This document shows positions 42,528 through 50,973 of a stretch of 64,000 nucleotides of DNA, one piece after another. The notes below the pieces were generated by a model, which was not told the origin of the DNA, ran no database searches, and saw nothing but the letters and a program-made list of their open reading frames with translations. The translations under genes and the position numbers were made by a program. Source of the stretch: Brevibacillus brevis. Its GTDB lineage: Bacteria; Bacillota; Bacilli; Brevibacillales; Brevibacillaceae. Position 1 is the first letter of the stretch. Each line of letters opens with the position of its first letter. Location of the stretch: contig NZ_CP030117.1 of assembly GCF_001039275.2 (NCBI RefSeq), positions 1,261,501 to 1,325,500 on the forward strand, in the 5' to 3' direction.

Positions 42528-42579
42528 AACTTTCCTCTAAAACGTGGTCGCTCCTCATGAGCGGGCTTCGATAGAGGTT
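42528..42579 (+). repeat. Repeated element A, copy 2, in the leader of a small gene
   Basis: 52 bases matching 13968-14020. In this copy the end stem CCTCT / AGAGG is fully paired and an inner stem CGCTC / GAGCG is present. It ends 19 bases before the ATG at 42599 and just before that gene's AAGGA site. The rest of the 42273-42598 gap holds the khtTU promoter and A+T-rich sequence. Confidence 0.7.
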
Positions 42580-42598
42580 ATTTTAAGGATGATGAAAC

Positions 42599-42853
42599 AT
42601 GGCGAACAAACAGTATCGATTAACAGAAGCGGAATGGATCTTTATTCAAGACATGCGGTCCATGGATATGGATGAGCTATTGGACATCGTGATCGCATTG
42701 CGTAATGAGGTAAGGGAGCTGGAGAAAAAGGCGGAGCTGATCAGAGAGCGCGAAAAAGAGGGCTGGCAGGAGGAGTATCAGGCAGCACAGAAGCGAATTA
42801 ATCATCTGCGCCAATTCGAGGCTGAGCTTCGTAAAACATGGCCAAATGACTAA
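42599..42853 (+). CDS. Small coiled-coil protein of unknown function
   Basis: 84 residues, soluble, with a helical, charged heptad-like stretch ALRNEVRELEKKAELIRERE that predicts a coiled coil. AAGGA lies 8 bases before the ATG. It stands alone between element A copy 2 and a bidirectional terminator. No family recognised. The conserved leader element suggests it is regulated. Confidence 0.65.
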   Translation: MANKQYRLTEAEWIFIQDMRSMDMDELLDIVIALRNEVRELEKKAELIREREKEGWQEEYQAAQKRINHLRQFEAELRKTWPND

Positions 42854-42856
42854 AGC

Positions 42857-42893
42857 AAAAAGAGGTTCTCTTTGAATAGAGGAACCTCTTTTT
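42857..42893. terminator. Bidirectional terminator
   Basis: Perfect 12-base arms AAAAAGAGGTTC and GAACCTCTTTTT between the coiled-coil gene and the convergent symporter gene. Confidence 0.85.
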
Positions 42894-42900
42894 ATATGGA

Positions 42901-44193
42901 CTAGGCCGTGACCGGCTTTGCTTCCGAATCGTTGTCCGACTCATTGTCGGTTTCATCTGCTTGCTGGACTCGTCCAGGATGGAACTCATTTTCATGCTTG
43001 GCTATAACCACAGCAGCTACGCCATTTCCGATCAGATTCGTAATGGCACGAGCTTCTGACATGAATCGATCAACGCCGAGCAAGAGGGCAATGCCTTCGA
43101 CCGGAATGATAGGAAAGGCTGCCAAGGTAGCGGCGAGTGTAATGAAACCAGAACCTGTGACACCAGCAGCCCCTTTTGACGTAATCATCAGGATTCCTAG
43201 AAGGGTGACCTGTTCCCAGAAGCTGAGCTCAATGCCATACGCCTGGGCGATAAAAATGGCAGCCATAGATAAATAGATCGAGGTACCGTCCAGGTTAAAC
43301 GAGTAGCCCGTCGGTACGACCAGACCGACAACGGATTTGGAGCAGCCGTATTTCTCCAGTCGATCCATCATTCTCGGAAGAGCGGACTCTGAGGAGGAAG
43401 TACCGAGCACGAGCAGGATTTCCTCCCGAATGTATTTGATAAACGAGAAGATGTTGAATTTGTAGTACCGCGCGATCCCGCCCAATATGAGAATAATGAA
43501 CAAAAACATCGTGATGTAGACAGCCGTCATCAAAAGACCCAGTCTGGTCAATGAACCGATGCCGAATTTGCCAATCGTGTACGCCATTGCACCAAATGCA
43601 GCTATTGGAGAAACCTTCATGATCATGTTGACGACACCAAAAAATCCGTGTGTCAGCTTGTCAAACAGCTTGATGACGGGCTGGGATGCTTGCCCCATGG
43701 CAGCGAGTGAGAGACCAAACAGGACAGCGAAGAACAGGATAGGCAACAGCTCGCCTTTTGCCATCGCCCCGACGACGTTTTCCGGGATGATCCCCGCAAT
43801 AAAATCAATAAAACCGTTGTTACTCTGAGCAGCAGCCTCCGTGTACTTGGAGACGTCCCCACTGGTCAGGCCCGTTTTGTCAAAGCCTACCCCAGGCTTG
43901 ATCAGGTTGACCACGAGCAGTCCGATTGCCAATGCAATTGTGGTAACGATTTCAAAATAGAGCAGCGCTTTGCCGCCGATCTTACCGACCTTTTTCATGT
44001 CTCCCATACTGGCGATTCCATTCACTACAGTGAAGAAGACAATTGGTGGAATGACCATTTTGATCAGTTTGACAAAAATATCGGCCAACACCTTCAGCTC
44101 TGCGCCAAATTTGGGTGCAAAATGACCAACTAGAATACCGAGAATGATGGCAATAACGACCTGTACGGTCAGATTTTTAAAGTTGATCCGCAT
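42901..44193 (-). CDS. dctP: C4-dicarboxylate (or glutamate) sodium symporter, DctA/DctP family
   Basis: 430 residues, DAACS family: [19 protein letters not shown], the serine-rich hairpin [14 protein letters not shown], and the substrate motif [15 protein letters not shown]. About eight membrane segments and a hydrophilic C-tail rich in D, E and N. Similarity to DctA ([24 protein letters not shown]) and the DctBSR-like cluster 3.4 kb away favour succinate, fumarate or malate over glutamate. GGAGGAGG precedes the ATG; direct repeats and a cre-like site lie upstream. Confidence 0.88.
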   Translation of the reverse strand: MRINFKNLTVQVVIAIILGILVGHFAPKFGAELKVLADIFVKLIKMVIPPIVFFTVVNGIASMGDMKKVGKIGGKALLYFEIVTTIALAIGLLVVNLIKPGVGFDKTGLTSGDVSKYTEAAAQSNNGFIDFIAGIIPENVVGAMAKGELLPILFFAVLFGLSLAAMGQASQPVIKLFDKLTHGFFGVVNMIMKVSPIAAFGAMAYTIGKFGIGSLTRLGLLMTAVYITMFLFIILILGGIARYYKFNIFSFIKYIREEILLVLGTSSSESALPRMMDRLEKYGCSKSVVGLVVPTGYSFNLDGTSIYLSMAAIFIAQAYGIELSFWEQVTLLGILMITSKGAAGVTGSGFITLAATLAAFPIIPVEGIALLLGVDRFMSEARAITNLIGNGVAAVVIAKHENEFHPGRVQQADETDNESDNDSEAKPVTA

Positions 44194-44217
44194 GAAATTC
44201 GTTCCTCCTCCAGATTT

Positions 44218-44231
44218 TGAAAACGCTTTAT
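44218..44231 (-). promoter_or_regulatory. Possible cre (CcpA) site upstream of the symporter gene
   Basis: TGAAAACGCTTTAT matches 12 of the 14 informative cre positions, missing the final CA. It lies about 25 bases before the start codon, where CcpA could act as a roadblock. Confidence 0.35.
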
Positions 44232-44285
44232 TCTCTCCTTCGCATTGTATAAATTGTGTGAAAAATTGAAAATGATACGGTCATA

Positions 44286-44309
44286 TTGGTTGTTTTGGTC
44301 CTTTTGGTC
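44286..44309. promoter_or_regulatory. Three direct repeats with 9-base period, candidate operator
   Basis: TTGGT(T/C) occurs at 44286, 44295 and 44304, an exact 9-base period, in the gap between the divergent symporter and acidic-protein genes. A tandem array on one side of the promoter is the usual form of a response-regulator site. Confidence 0.4.
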
Positions 44310-44440
44310 ATGGAAATCCCCTCAAATTGGAAAGGAAAAAATCGATTGTTGACATACTCTCGACACGAACGATAGGTAAAGTAAGAGATGTACATAGTGA
44401 CACGAAAGAAATAGACAACCGGGAGAATGGAGGATTTTCT

Positions 44441-45178
44441 ATGTTCAAGAAGCAATATCTGGCGATTGCCTCAGCGTTGATTCTGACTACCACACTTATT
44501 CCGACGAGCTCTCAAGCAGCGACTGGAACGAAGAATCTGCAAGCTAAGTACAACAACATTAAAGTTATTTATAACGGCGCAGCTGTTCCAACTACAATCG
44601 AACCATTCATCGTAAACGGAACGACGTACATTCCACTTCGCATGATGGCAGACGTGTTCAGCAAGGATGTAGCATGGGATGGCACGAAGTACACCATCAC
44701 GGTAAAAGACAAGCCGAACTCCCAGCACGCATCAGAGTTGGCTGCACGTGATGCTCAAATCAGAACCTTGCAAGGCACAATTGACAGCCTGAACAAACAG
44801 ATTACTGATTTGAAAAACAGCAAGAGCAGCAGAGATGATGACGATGATGTCCAAGATGACCTGGACGACCTGGAAGATCAACTCGACGAGGACTACGATG
44901 ACTTCAAAGATATCGAGTGGAAGTTCAAGCTGAGTGGCGATGAAGATGATATCGATGTAGAAATTGAGGTTGACCTGGATGATTACCAAGACGAGTACGA
45001 TGATATGGATGATTCCGATTTCGAAGACCTCGTTGAAAGTGTAGTAAAAGACATTTGGGATGAGTTCGAAGATGCAGACATTGATGGTGAAATCGTTGAC
45101 GAGGATGGCGACAACCTGCACGATTTCTCCGCTGATGCCAGCGATGAAGAAATCTTTTTCGAAGGTGACGAAATCTAA
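44441..45178 (+). CDS. Secreted acidic protein with copper amine oxidase N-like domain
   Basis: 245 residues from the ATG at 44441 behind TGGAGG; an earlier in-frame start lacks a site. A signal peptide with cleavage near SQAA is followed by a copper-amine-oxidase-N-like domain (residues ~30-95: FIVNGTTYIPLRMMADVF, DGTKYTITV), a short coiled coil (95-127), and a very acidic C-terminal half (D/E runs such as SRDDDDDVQDDLDDLEDQ) that ends in a patterned domain repeating charged strands. Such domains are stalk or wall-associated in Brevibacillus and Paenibacillus. The acidic half may bind calcium. Function unknown. Confidence 0.75.
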   Translation: MFKKQYLAIASALILTTTLIPTSSQAATGTKNLQAKYNNIKVIYNGAAVPTTIEPFIVNGTTYIPLRMMADVFSKDVAWDGTKYTITVKDKPNSQHASELAARDAQIRTLQGTIDSLNKQITDLKNSKSSRDDDDDVQDDLDDLEDQLDEDYDDFKDIEWKFKLSGDEDDIDVEIEVDLDDYQDEYDDMDDSDFEDLVESVVKDIWDEFEDADIDGEIVDEDGDNLHDFSADASDEEIFFEGDEI

Positions 45179-45210
45179 ATAACTTCCCGCAAAGTGGGGA
45201 CGTTTCTCAC

Positions 45211-45252
45211 AAAAAAAGCCTTGCTCCTTTACATGGGATGCAAGGCTTTTTT
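45211..45252. terminator. Rho-independent terminator after the acidic protein gene
   Basis: Arms AAAAAAAGCCTTGC and GCAAGGCTTTTTT with T-run; strong on the plus strand. Confidence 0.85.
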
Positions 45253-45337
45253 CCTATTTTCCAAAAACATCAAAGGCAAATTTTAATACAAGGTTGTAAA
45301 CTGATAGAATAGAAGTACGTAGAGTATAGAGGGGACC

Positions 45338-45397
45338 ATGCGAGAATTCGCGAATAGGAATGATTATATGTCTGTAAATCAGGTAGGGAAGATATGA
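45338..45397 (+). CDS. 19-codon upstream ORF coupled to the response regulator
   Basis: ATG at 45338 behind AGAGGGG, 19 codons, ending TGA that overlaps the ATG of the response regulator (ATGA). The regulator's own site AGGTAGGGA lies inside this frame. It is likely to make translation of the regulator depend on that of the leader. Confidence 0.4.
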   Translation: MREFANRNDYMSVNQVGKI

Positions 45398-46080
45398 AAA
45401 GCATTTTATTGGTAGAAGATGAACTGGTGATATCGCGCGTGCTGAAGGCTTACTTGCAAAAGGCAGGGTATGAGGTCTGGCAAGCGAATGACGGGATCGA
45501 GGCCATGCAGCTTTTTGATGAAAAGAAGCCGGATTTGGTTCTATTGGATGTCATGCTCCCTGAACGCAATGGCTGGGAAATCCTCCAGTATATTCGCGAA
45601 AAGAGCTCCTGTCCGGTCATTATCATGACAGCGCTCGGCCAAACAGACCAAAAGCTCAAGGGACTGAATCAAGGAGCAGATGACTACATAACGAAGCCTT
45701 TTGTCGCGGACGAAGTAGTTGCGCGAGTCAATGCGGTGCTGCGCCGCTCTGTTATTTTGGTGAAAGATCAAGAGACTCGACTATTCGGAAGCTTGAAAAT
45801 AAACTTTCAGTCCCATCAAGTAACGCTGCACGGTCTCGAACTGACGTTTCACCCGCGTGATCTGTCCTTGCTGCTTTTTCTGGCACAAAATCCGAATCAG
45901 ACCTTTACCCGTGAGCAGTTGATTGAACAAGTATGGGGAATAGACTACGGGGGGAGTGATCGGGCCGTAGACCTGGCGATCAAGCGGGTCAGAAAGACGC
46001 TGGAGAATTGGCCGGTTCATGAGGGCGAGATCAAGACGCAAAGAGGGGTTGGGTATCAATTCTGTGTTTATAAAAAATGA
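45394..46080 (+). CDS. OmpR/PhoB-family response regulator
   Basis: 228 residues. Receiver with acidic EDE near 8-10, phospho-acceptor Asp52 (LLDVMLPERNG) and the conserved Lys in TKPF. C-terminal winged helix (FTREQLIEQVWGIDYGGSDRAVDLAIKRVRKTLE). Partner of the overlapping kinase gene. Target genes are not evident; the acidic secreted protein gene upstream is a candidate. Confidence 0.93.
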   Translation: MKSILLVEDELVISRVLKAYLQKAGYEVWQANDGIEAMQLFDEKKPDLVLLDVMLPERNGWEILQYIREKSSCPVIIMTALGQTDQKLKGLNQGADDYITKPFVADEVVARVNAVLRRSVILVKDQETRLFGSLKINFQSHQVTLHGLELTFHPRDLSLLLFLAQNPNQTFTREQLIEQVWGIDYGGSDRAVDLAIKRVRKTLENWPVHEGEIKTQRGVGYQFCVYKK

Positions 46081-47500
46081 GCCCGTATCGCTGCTGCGCT
46101 ATTGGACCACACGCTATCTGCTCACCCTCTTGATTGGGTTGCTCATCATTGGGGCTGTCTCTGCTTATTGGATCAAGTACGCTGCGATTGAAAAGCAGAT
46201 CGAGGTCACGCGACTGTTTGCAGAGGAAGTGGCTGATCGAGTCGTCGATGATGTTGGAAATATTTTGGTGGGGGAAAAACTTCATCAGGTATTGGACAAT
46301 CGGCGCAAGTTTATGGGTGTTGATCGCAACCTGATTTTGTTCATTGAAGATGTAAAAGGAGAGGTCGTTTACAATCGGCCAACCAAGCTTCCACCTCCTT
46401 TGCAGCAGGCGGCACCTGAGTTGTTGGATCAGGCGAATATATGGGATAAAGTGAGGCATCCGTCAGGTGAGACACTGTATGTAGTGCGGAAAAATTTGGA
46501 ATACAATGATCAAGTCATTGGTAAAGTAATCTTGCTTTTCCCAGAAACAGATATCAAGGTAGGCAAAGAGGAAATCCAGTATTTGGTCATCATGCTGGGC
46601 AGTTTGGGTGTACTTGGCTGGGCGGTTATTTATTTTCATGCGAGGAAGCTGTCTGAGCCAATTCAAAATGTGGTGATGTCCGCTCGCCAGATCGTTGAAG
46701 GAAACTACGACGTCTTGATCAATAAAACGATCAAGGAAAAAGAAATTCACGAGCTGGTGCATACGTTTGCGGAAATGGCAGACCGTCTTCGCCAGTTGGA
46801 AAGCATGCGAACAGAGCTTTTGGCTGGAGTGACACACGAGCTGAAAACCCCCGTAACGTCAATTAGCGGACTAATCCAGGCAATTAACGACGAGGTGGTG
46901 TCCGGTGAGGAGCAGAAGGAGTTTTTGGAAATCTGCTTGAAGGAAACGAAGCGCCTGCAAAAAATGGTAGAGGATTTGCTAGACTTCAATTCATTTGCCG
47001 TAGGAGCGATCACGGTTTGTCAGGAAGAGCAAAACGTGAACAAGCTGATCCGCGAGATCGCCTCACAATGGCAGATTGTCCACGACCTCGGTCACGTCAC
47101 ATTTACCGTTGGGGTTCTGGAAAAGCAAACGATGATCTATGTCGATCCGGGCCGTGTTCAGCAAATCTTGATTAACCTTTTGAACAACGCGAAACAGGCT
47201 GTCGGTGAGGCTGGGAACATAGCGCTTACTCTCTACAAAACGGACACCGATTTACGAATCGACGTCAAAGACGATGGGCCAGGAATACCCGCAAAGGAAC
47301 AGCCTCTTGTGTTCGAGCGTTTCTTTCGGGGAAGCAATAAAAAAGATAAAGTACGTGGACTCGGTTTGGGGCTGTCCTATTCTCGCATGATGGCGAAGGC
47401 TCTTGGCGGAGATCTCCTCCTCGCAAAAAGCACGTCAGAGGGATCTGTATTTACGCTGATTTTGCCCATGCGCAAGGAGCAGACCGAGGAGATTGCTTGA
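46049..47500 (+). CDS. Membrane sensor histidine kinase, HAMP type
   Basis: About 483 residues if started at the TTG at 46049, which has AGAGG close by; a GTG at 46064 is the alternative. The gene overlaps the response regulator. Order: membrane segment (~25-45), extracytoplasmic domain, second membrane segment, HAMP, DHp with phospho-acceptor His263 in GVTHELKTPVTS, HATPase with LINLLNNAKQAV, DDGPGIP and GLGLGLSYS. Signal unknown. Its 3' end nearly meets the convergent dctB-like gene. Confidence 0.88.
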   Translation: MGINSVFIKNEPVSLLRYWTTRYLLTLLIGLLIIGAVSAYWIKYAAIEKQIEVTRLFAEEVADRVVDDVGNILVGEKLHQVLDNRRKFMGVDRNLILFIEDVKGEVVYNRPTKLPPPLQQAAPELLDQANIWDKVRHPSGETLYVVRKNLEYNDQVIGKVILLFPETDIKVGKEEIQYLVIMLGSLGVLGWAVIYFHARKLSEPIQNVVMSARQIVEGNYDVLINKTIKEKEIHELVHTFAEMADRLRQLESMRTELLAGVTHELKTPVTSISGLIQAINDEVVSGEEQKEFLEICLKETKRLQKMVEDLLDFNSFAVGAITVCQEEQNVNKLIREIASQWQIVHDLGHVTFTVGVLEKQTMIYVDPGRVQQILINLLNNAKQAVGEAGNIALTLYKTDTDLRIDVKDDGPGIPAKEQPLVFERFFRGSNKKDKVRGLGLGLSYSRMMAKALGGDLLLAKSTSEGSVFTLILPMRKEQTEEIA

Positions 47501-47534
47501 GAGCTTCACCTGCGTTGGTGGAGCTCTCTGATTT
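47499..47534. terminator. Hairpin spanning the ends of convergent genes
   Basis: 12-base arms GAGAGCTTCACC and GGTGGAGCTCTC (one wobble) overlap the last bases of both the kinase gene and the dctB-like gene, so it may end both transcripts. T-tracts are weak. Confidence 0.45.
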
Positions 47535-48555
47535 TCTGCATCAAGGGTTCTCCGATACTCGGAGCGAATTGATCGTAGACTGGTTGCAATGCTGCTATCC
47601 AGGCCGCACGTTCTTCTGCTGTCTGAATGTGGATGTGCATTCCCCCATTTTCTTGGAGCAAGCGCAGTTGTTTGTCATTCATCGAAACAGCCAATTGATT
47701 ATTGTAAGCTGTCGCTTCCTGCATGGCTTCCGATATGGCTTGCTGAATATCGGCGGGGAGGTTGTTCCAAAACGTTTTATTAATTACGACGGCGTAGCCC
47801 AGATAGCTGTGATTGCTGATCGTCATGTGCTTTTGTACTTGGTAGAGCCGTTTGGTGTAGACATTGGAGATCGTATTTTCTTCGCCGTCTACTTTTCCGG
47901 CAGCCAGCATGCTGTATAATTCATTGAAGGAAGAGCCTACAGGGATTGCCTGGAGCGTGCGAAACTGAGCTTCGATTACGTTGCCTGGAATAATGCGCAA
48001 ACGTTGACCGACAAAATCGGAAGGCATGATCAACGGGCGGTTAGCTGTCACTTGCTTAAAGCCGCTTGCCCAGAAGGCCAGCCCTTTCATGTCGGAATCT
48101 TCAAGCTTATCGAATAGTATTTGACCGATTTCCCCATTGAATACGGTTTCGACATCCTCTTGCGATCGAAACAGATAAGGCAGATCAAGCACAGCCCACT
48201 CGGGAATGCTGTTGGAGAGATAGGAGAATGCAGGTGCGATCATCTGGATTTCGCCGTTTTGCAAAGCAGTCATCTCGGTTTTCTCGGTGTGAAGGATACT
48301 GTTGGGAAAGACTTGTACCTCTACACGTCCGTTTGTCTTTTCCTTCACTAGTTGGGAAAAGCGTTCGATAGTCAGACCCTTAGGCGTGTTTTCTGCGATA
48401 ACGTGGCTGAACTTGATGATAATTTGATTGGACAGCCCTACCTGTTCTTCGTCGTATCCTCTGTTTTCCATCAGGAAATCTTGTCCGAAGCCAATGATGA
48501 CAGCGCTCACAAGTCCGAGGAGGACAATGAATGTACTGGTTACCAACGATTTCAT
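47506..48555 (-). CDS. dctB: TRAP-type dicarboxylate-binding protein, DctB/DctP-like
   Basis: 349 residues from the ATG at 48555 (AGGTG upstream). An N-terminal signal anchor (LVTSTFIVLLGLVSAVIIGF) precedes the DctP-family fold: IIIKFSHVIAENTPKG, GRVEVQVFPNSIL and LRIIPGNVIEAQF, AVVINKTFWNNLP. No TRAP permease genes (DctQM) are near. It is divergent from a DctS-like kinase gene, as is the binding protein DctB with the B. subtilis DctS/DctR pair, where it helps sensing. A sensory role is therefore more likely than transport. Confidence 0.85.
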   Translation of the reverse strand: MKSLVTSTFIVLLGLVSAVIIGFGQDFLMENRGYDEEQVGLSNQIIIKFSHVIAENTPKGLTIERFSQLVKEKTNGRVEVQVFPNSILHTEKTEMTALQNGEIQMIAPAFSYLSNSIPEWAVLDLPYLFRSQEDVETVFNGEIGQILFDKLEDSDMKGLAFWASGFKQVTANRPLIMPSDFVGQRLRIIPGNVIEAQFRTLQAIPVGSSFNELYSMLAAGKVDGEENTISNVYTKRLYQVQKHMTISNHSYLGYAVVINKTFWNNLPADIQQAISEAMQEATAYNNQLAVSMNDKQLRLLQENGGMHIHIQTAEERAAWIAALQPVYDQFAPSIGEPLMQKIRELHQRR

Positions 48556-48620
48556 TTTCAAACACCTGCTTACGTTGAATGAATTTGAGTTGCAAACCCA
48601 ATGGAAAGGAAAGAACGAAC

Positions 48621-50225
48621 CTGTTCGAACGCTTAACAATCAAATGGAAGATTATGCTACTCTCCGTCGGAATCGTTCTTTTTTCCTTGATCATCGGAAA
48701 CTTGATCATGGCCGGAGGGATTATTCGGATTACGGAAACCCAACTGGGACAACGGCTGATGACCACAGCGCGCACGGTTGCGACGATTCCAAATGTACAA
48801 AAAAGCATTCAGGAACCAGACGGATGGAAGGTGATCCAACCGACAGCAAACAACCTGCGCGTCGTCAATGATGTGACGTATATCGTCGTGCTGAATAAGG
48901 AGCGTGTGCGTTACTCAGACCCGCTAGATGAGCGGATTGGTACGGTGTTTATGGACCCTGCGGTTGATGAGGCCTATGCCGAGCACTCCTATTTTCAAAA
49001 AGTGAAAGGAGAGATGGGAACGGCTCTGCGGGCCTACGTGCCGATCATGGATGACCAGCATCAGCAGGTGGGCGTCGTTCTGGTCGGACGTGTAATGCCT
49101 GATGTCTGGGGGATCTTGTACAGCGAGCGAAACAATATCGCGCTGACCTTTTTCTTCTCCCTATTGTTCGGGGTGTGGGGCTCCTATCAGTTGGCCCGTC
49201 ACATGAAAAAGCAGATGCTCGACCTGGAGCCGGACGAAATCGCGCGAATCCTGGTAGAGAGAACCGCAACCTTCCATGCCATGCATGAGGGAGTCATCGC
49301 CATCGACAATCGGGAGCGAATCACGATCTTTAACGACAGGGCGAAGCAAATTTTTGGCATAGAGGGAGAGGTGCTGGGCATGCACATACGGTCTGTCCTG
49401 CACGACACCAGATTACCAGAAGTGCTGGAGCTTCGCCAGAATTTTACCAACACCGAAATTCACGTCGGCAATACGCTGCTCTGGTCGAACCGTTTTCTGA
49501 TCAAGGTCGAGGAAAAGATCGTCGGCGCAATTGCGATTTTTCAGGATAGAACAGAAGTGGCGAGAATGGCGGAGGAGCTGACGGGCGTAAAAGAATTCGT
49601 TGGTGCGCTGCGGGTACAAAATCACGAGCACATGAATCATTTGCATACCATCGCAGGTTTACTCCAGCTCCATCAGCATGAAAAGGCACTCGCGTATTTG
49701 TTCGAGGTCAACGAGCAGCAGGAGGAGCTCACCTCCTTTTTAACAACACGGATCATGGATGAGAATTTATCTGGGCTCTTGATTGGAAAAGTAAGTCGCG
49801 GAAGAGAGCTGGGCATCCGTGTTGTCATTGATCGCAGGAGTCATCTGGAACATTTTCCGCCGTATATGGATCATCACAATTTCGTGCTCATTTTGGGAAA
49901 TCTGATCGAAAATGCCTTTGATTCACTCGAGCGAATCGAACGCGAGGAGAAGGAGATCATGATCAGTATCGAGCAAGACGAAGAGATTTGCTCCATCCTG
50001 GTGGAGGACAATGGAATCGGCATGGACGAAGAGACGCGCCGACACATGCTGGAACGGGGATTTTCTACGAAAGAACGAGCGCACCGTGGACTTGGTCTGC
50101 ATCTGGTGCATCAGTTGGTCAATAAAGGGAGGGGCGAGCTGGTTTGCCATTCGGAACCCGGAGAAGGGGCCAGTTTTCTCATAACGTTTCCGATGGAGGA
50201 GGTGGAGAGTCATGGAGAAGGATAA
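48621..50225 (+). CDS. dctS: DctS-like sensor histidine kinase (CitA/DcuS family), probable CTG start
   Basis: 534 residues from the CTG at 48621, which has AAAGGAAAG 8 bases upstream and gives the expected N-terminus FERLTIKWKIMLLS; the in-frame ATG at 48579 has no ribosome site and leaves little room for the divergent promoters. Two membrane segments enclose a PDC-type sensor domain, followed by a PAS domain (AMHEGVIAIDNRERITIFND), the phospho-acceptor His335 (NHEHMNHLHTI) and an HATPase (LIENAFDSL, DNGIGMD, GLGLHLVHQ). It would sense C4-dicarboxylates with DctB. Confidence 0.88.
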   Translation: MFERLTIKWKIMLLSVGIVLFSLIIGNLIMAGGIIRITETQLGQRLMTTARTVATIPNVQKSIQEPDGWKVIQPTANNLRVVNDVTYIVVLNKERVRYSDPLDERIGTVFMDPAVDEAYAEHSYFQKVKGEMGTALRAYVPIMDDQHQQVGVVLVGRVMPDVWGILYSERNNIALTFFFSLLFGVWGSYQLARHMKKQMLDLEPDEIARILVERTATFHAMHEGVIAIDNRERITIFNDRAKQIFGIEGEVLGMHIRSVLHDTRLPEVLELRQNFTNTEIHVGNTLLWSNRFLIKVEEKIVGAIAIFQDRTEVARMAEELTGVKEFVGALRVQNHEHMNHLHTIAGLLQLHQHEKALAYLFEVNEQQEELTSFLTTRIMDENLSGLLIGKVSRGRELGIRVVIDRRSHLEHFPPYMDHHNFVLILGNLIENAFDSLERIEREEKEIMISIEQDEEICSILVEDNGIGMDEETRRHMLERGFSTKERAHRGLGLHLVHQLVNKGRGELVCHSEPGEGASFLITFPMEEVESHGEG

Positions 50226-50973
50226 CGATAACGTGCGCGTACTGATTATGGAAGACGATCCGATGGTACAGGAAATCAACAAGCAGTTCATTGAGCGGGT
50301 CCCGGGCTTCGTCGTGGTCGGAATTGCAGCCAATGGGGCAGATGGACTCAAGCTAGTGAATGAGCTTACTCCTGACTTGGTGATCATTGATATTTTCATG
50401 CCGATCCAGGACGGGGTGAAGGCTCTGATGGAGCTGCGTGCCGCCAAACATGCTGTGGACGTCATCGTCGTGACAGCAGCAAAGGACAAGACCACGATCC
50501 AATCCATGCTGCGTAACGGTGCCATGGACTATATTATCAAGCCGTTTCAATTCGAACGGATCAAGCAGTCGTTGGAAAACTATCGGGAATTTCGCCGACG
50601 GATTGATTGGGAGGGCATCGCATCCCAGGATGAGGTCGACCGGCTACTATTCCGCAAAAGTCCAGAAAAAGAACAATCCGATACGAATCCAGGCAGGGCA
50701 GTGCTGCCGAAGGGACTGCACGCTGTCACCATGGAGCAAATCATGCGTCAAATCGAGAAAGAGAGTCAGCCACTATCGGCAGACGACGTGGCCGAACGCG
50801 TAGGGATCGCGAGAGTGACGGCCAGAAGGTATTTGGACTATCTGGAGAAGAGCGGGAGTGTCAGAATGGATGTCAGCTATGGTGGGGTAGGCAGACCGAC
50901 GAATCGTTATGTACGTGTCACTCCACAAGATACGGGGGGCACGGGAGGTAGAGAGCGCCATGATCGATTATGA
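50212..50973 (+). CDS. dctR: DctR-like response regulator (CitB family)
   Basis: 253 residues. Receiver with EDD near 10-12 and phospho-acceptor Asp60 (LVIIDIFMPIQDG), Lys in IIKPFQFERI. The C-terminal part has a helix-turn-helix (LSADDVAERVGIARVTARRYLDYLE) typical of CitB/DctR regulators. Overlaps dctS and the following activator by 14 bases each. A likely target is the symporter gene at 42.9-44.2 kb. Confidence 0.9.
   Translation: MEKDNDNVRVLIMEDDPMVQEINKQFIERVPGFVVVGIAANGADGLKLVNELTPDLVIIDIFMPIQDGVKALMELRAAKHAVDVIVVTAAKDKTTIQSMLRNGAMDYIIKPFQFERIKQSLENYREFRRRIDWEGIASQDEVDRLLFRKSPEKEQSDTNPGRAVLPKGLHAVTMEQIMRQIEKESQPLSADDVAERVGIARVTARRYLDYLEKSGSVRMDVSYGGVGRPTNRYVRVTPQDTGGTGGRERHDRL

Noticed and set aside
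47506..48555. TRAP transporter
   Set aside because: No DctQ or DctM membrane genes are present; the binding protein is divergent from a sensor kinase and is better read as a sensing partner.
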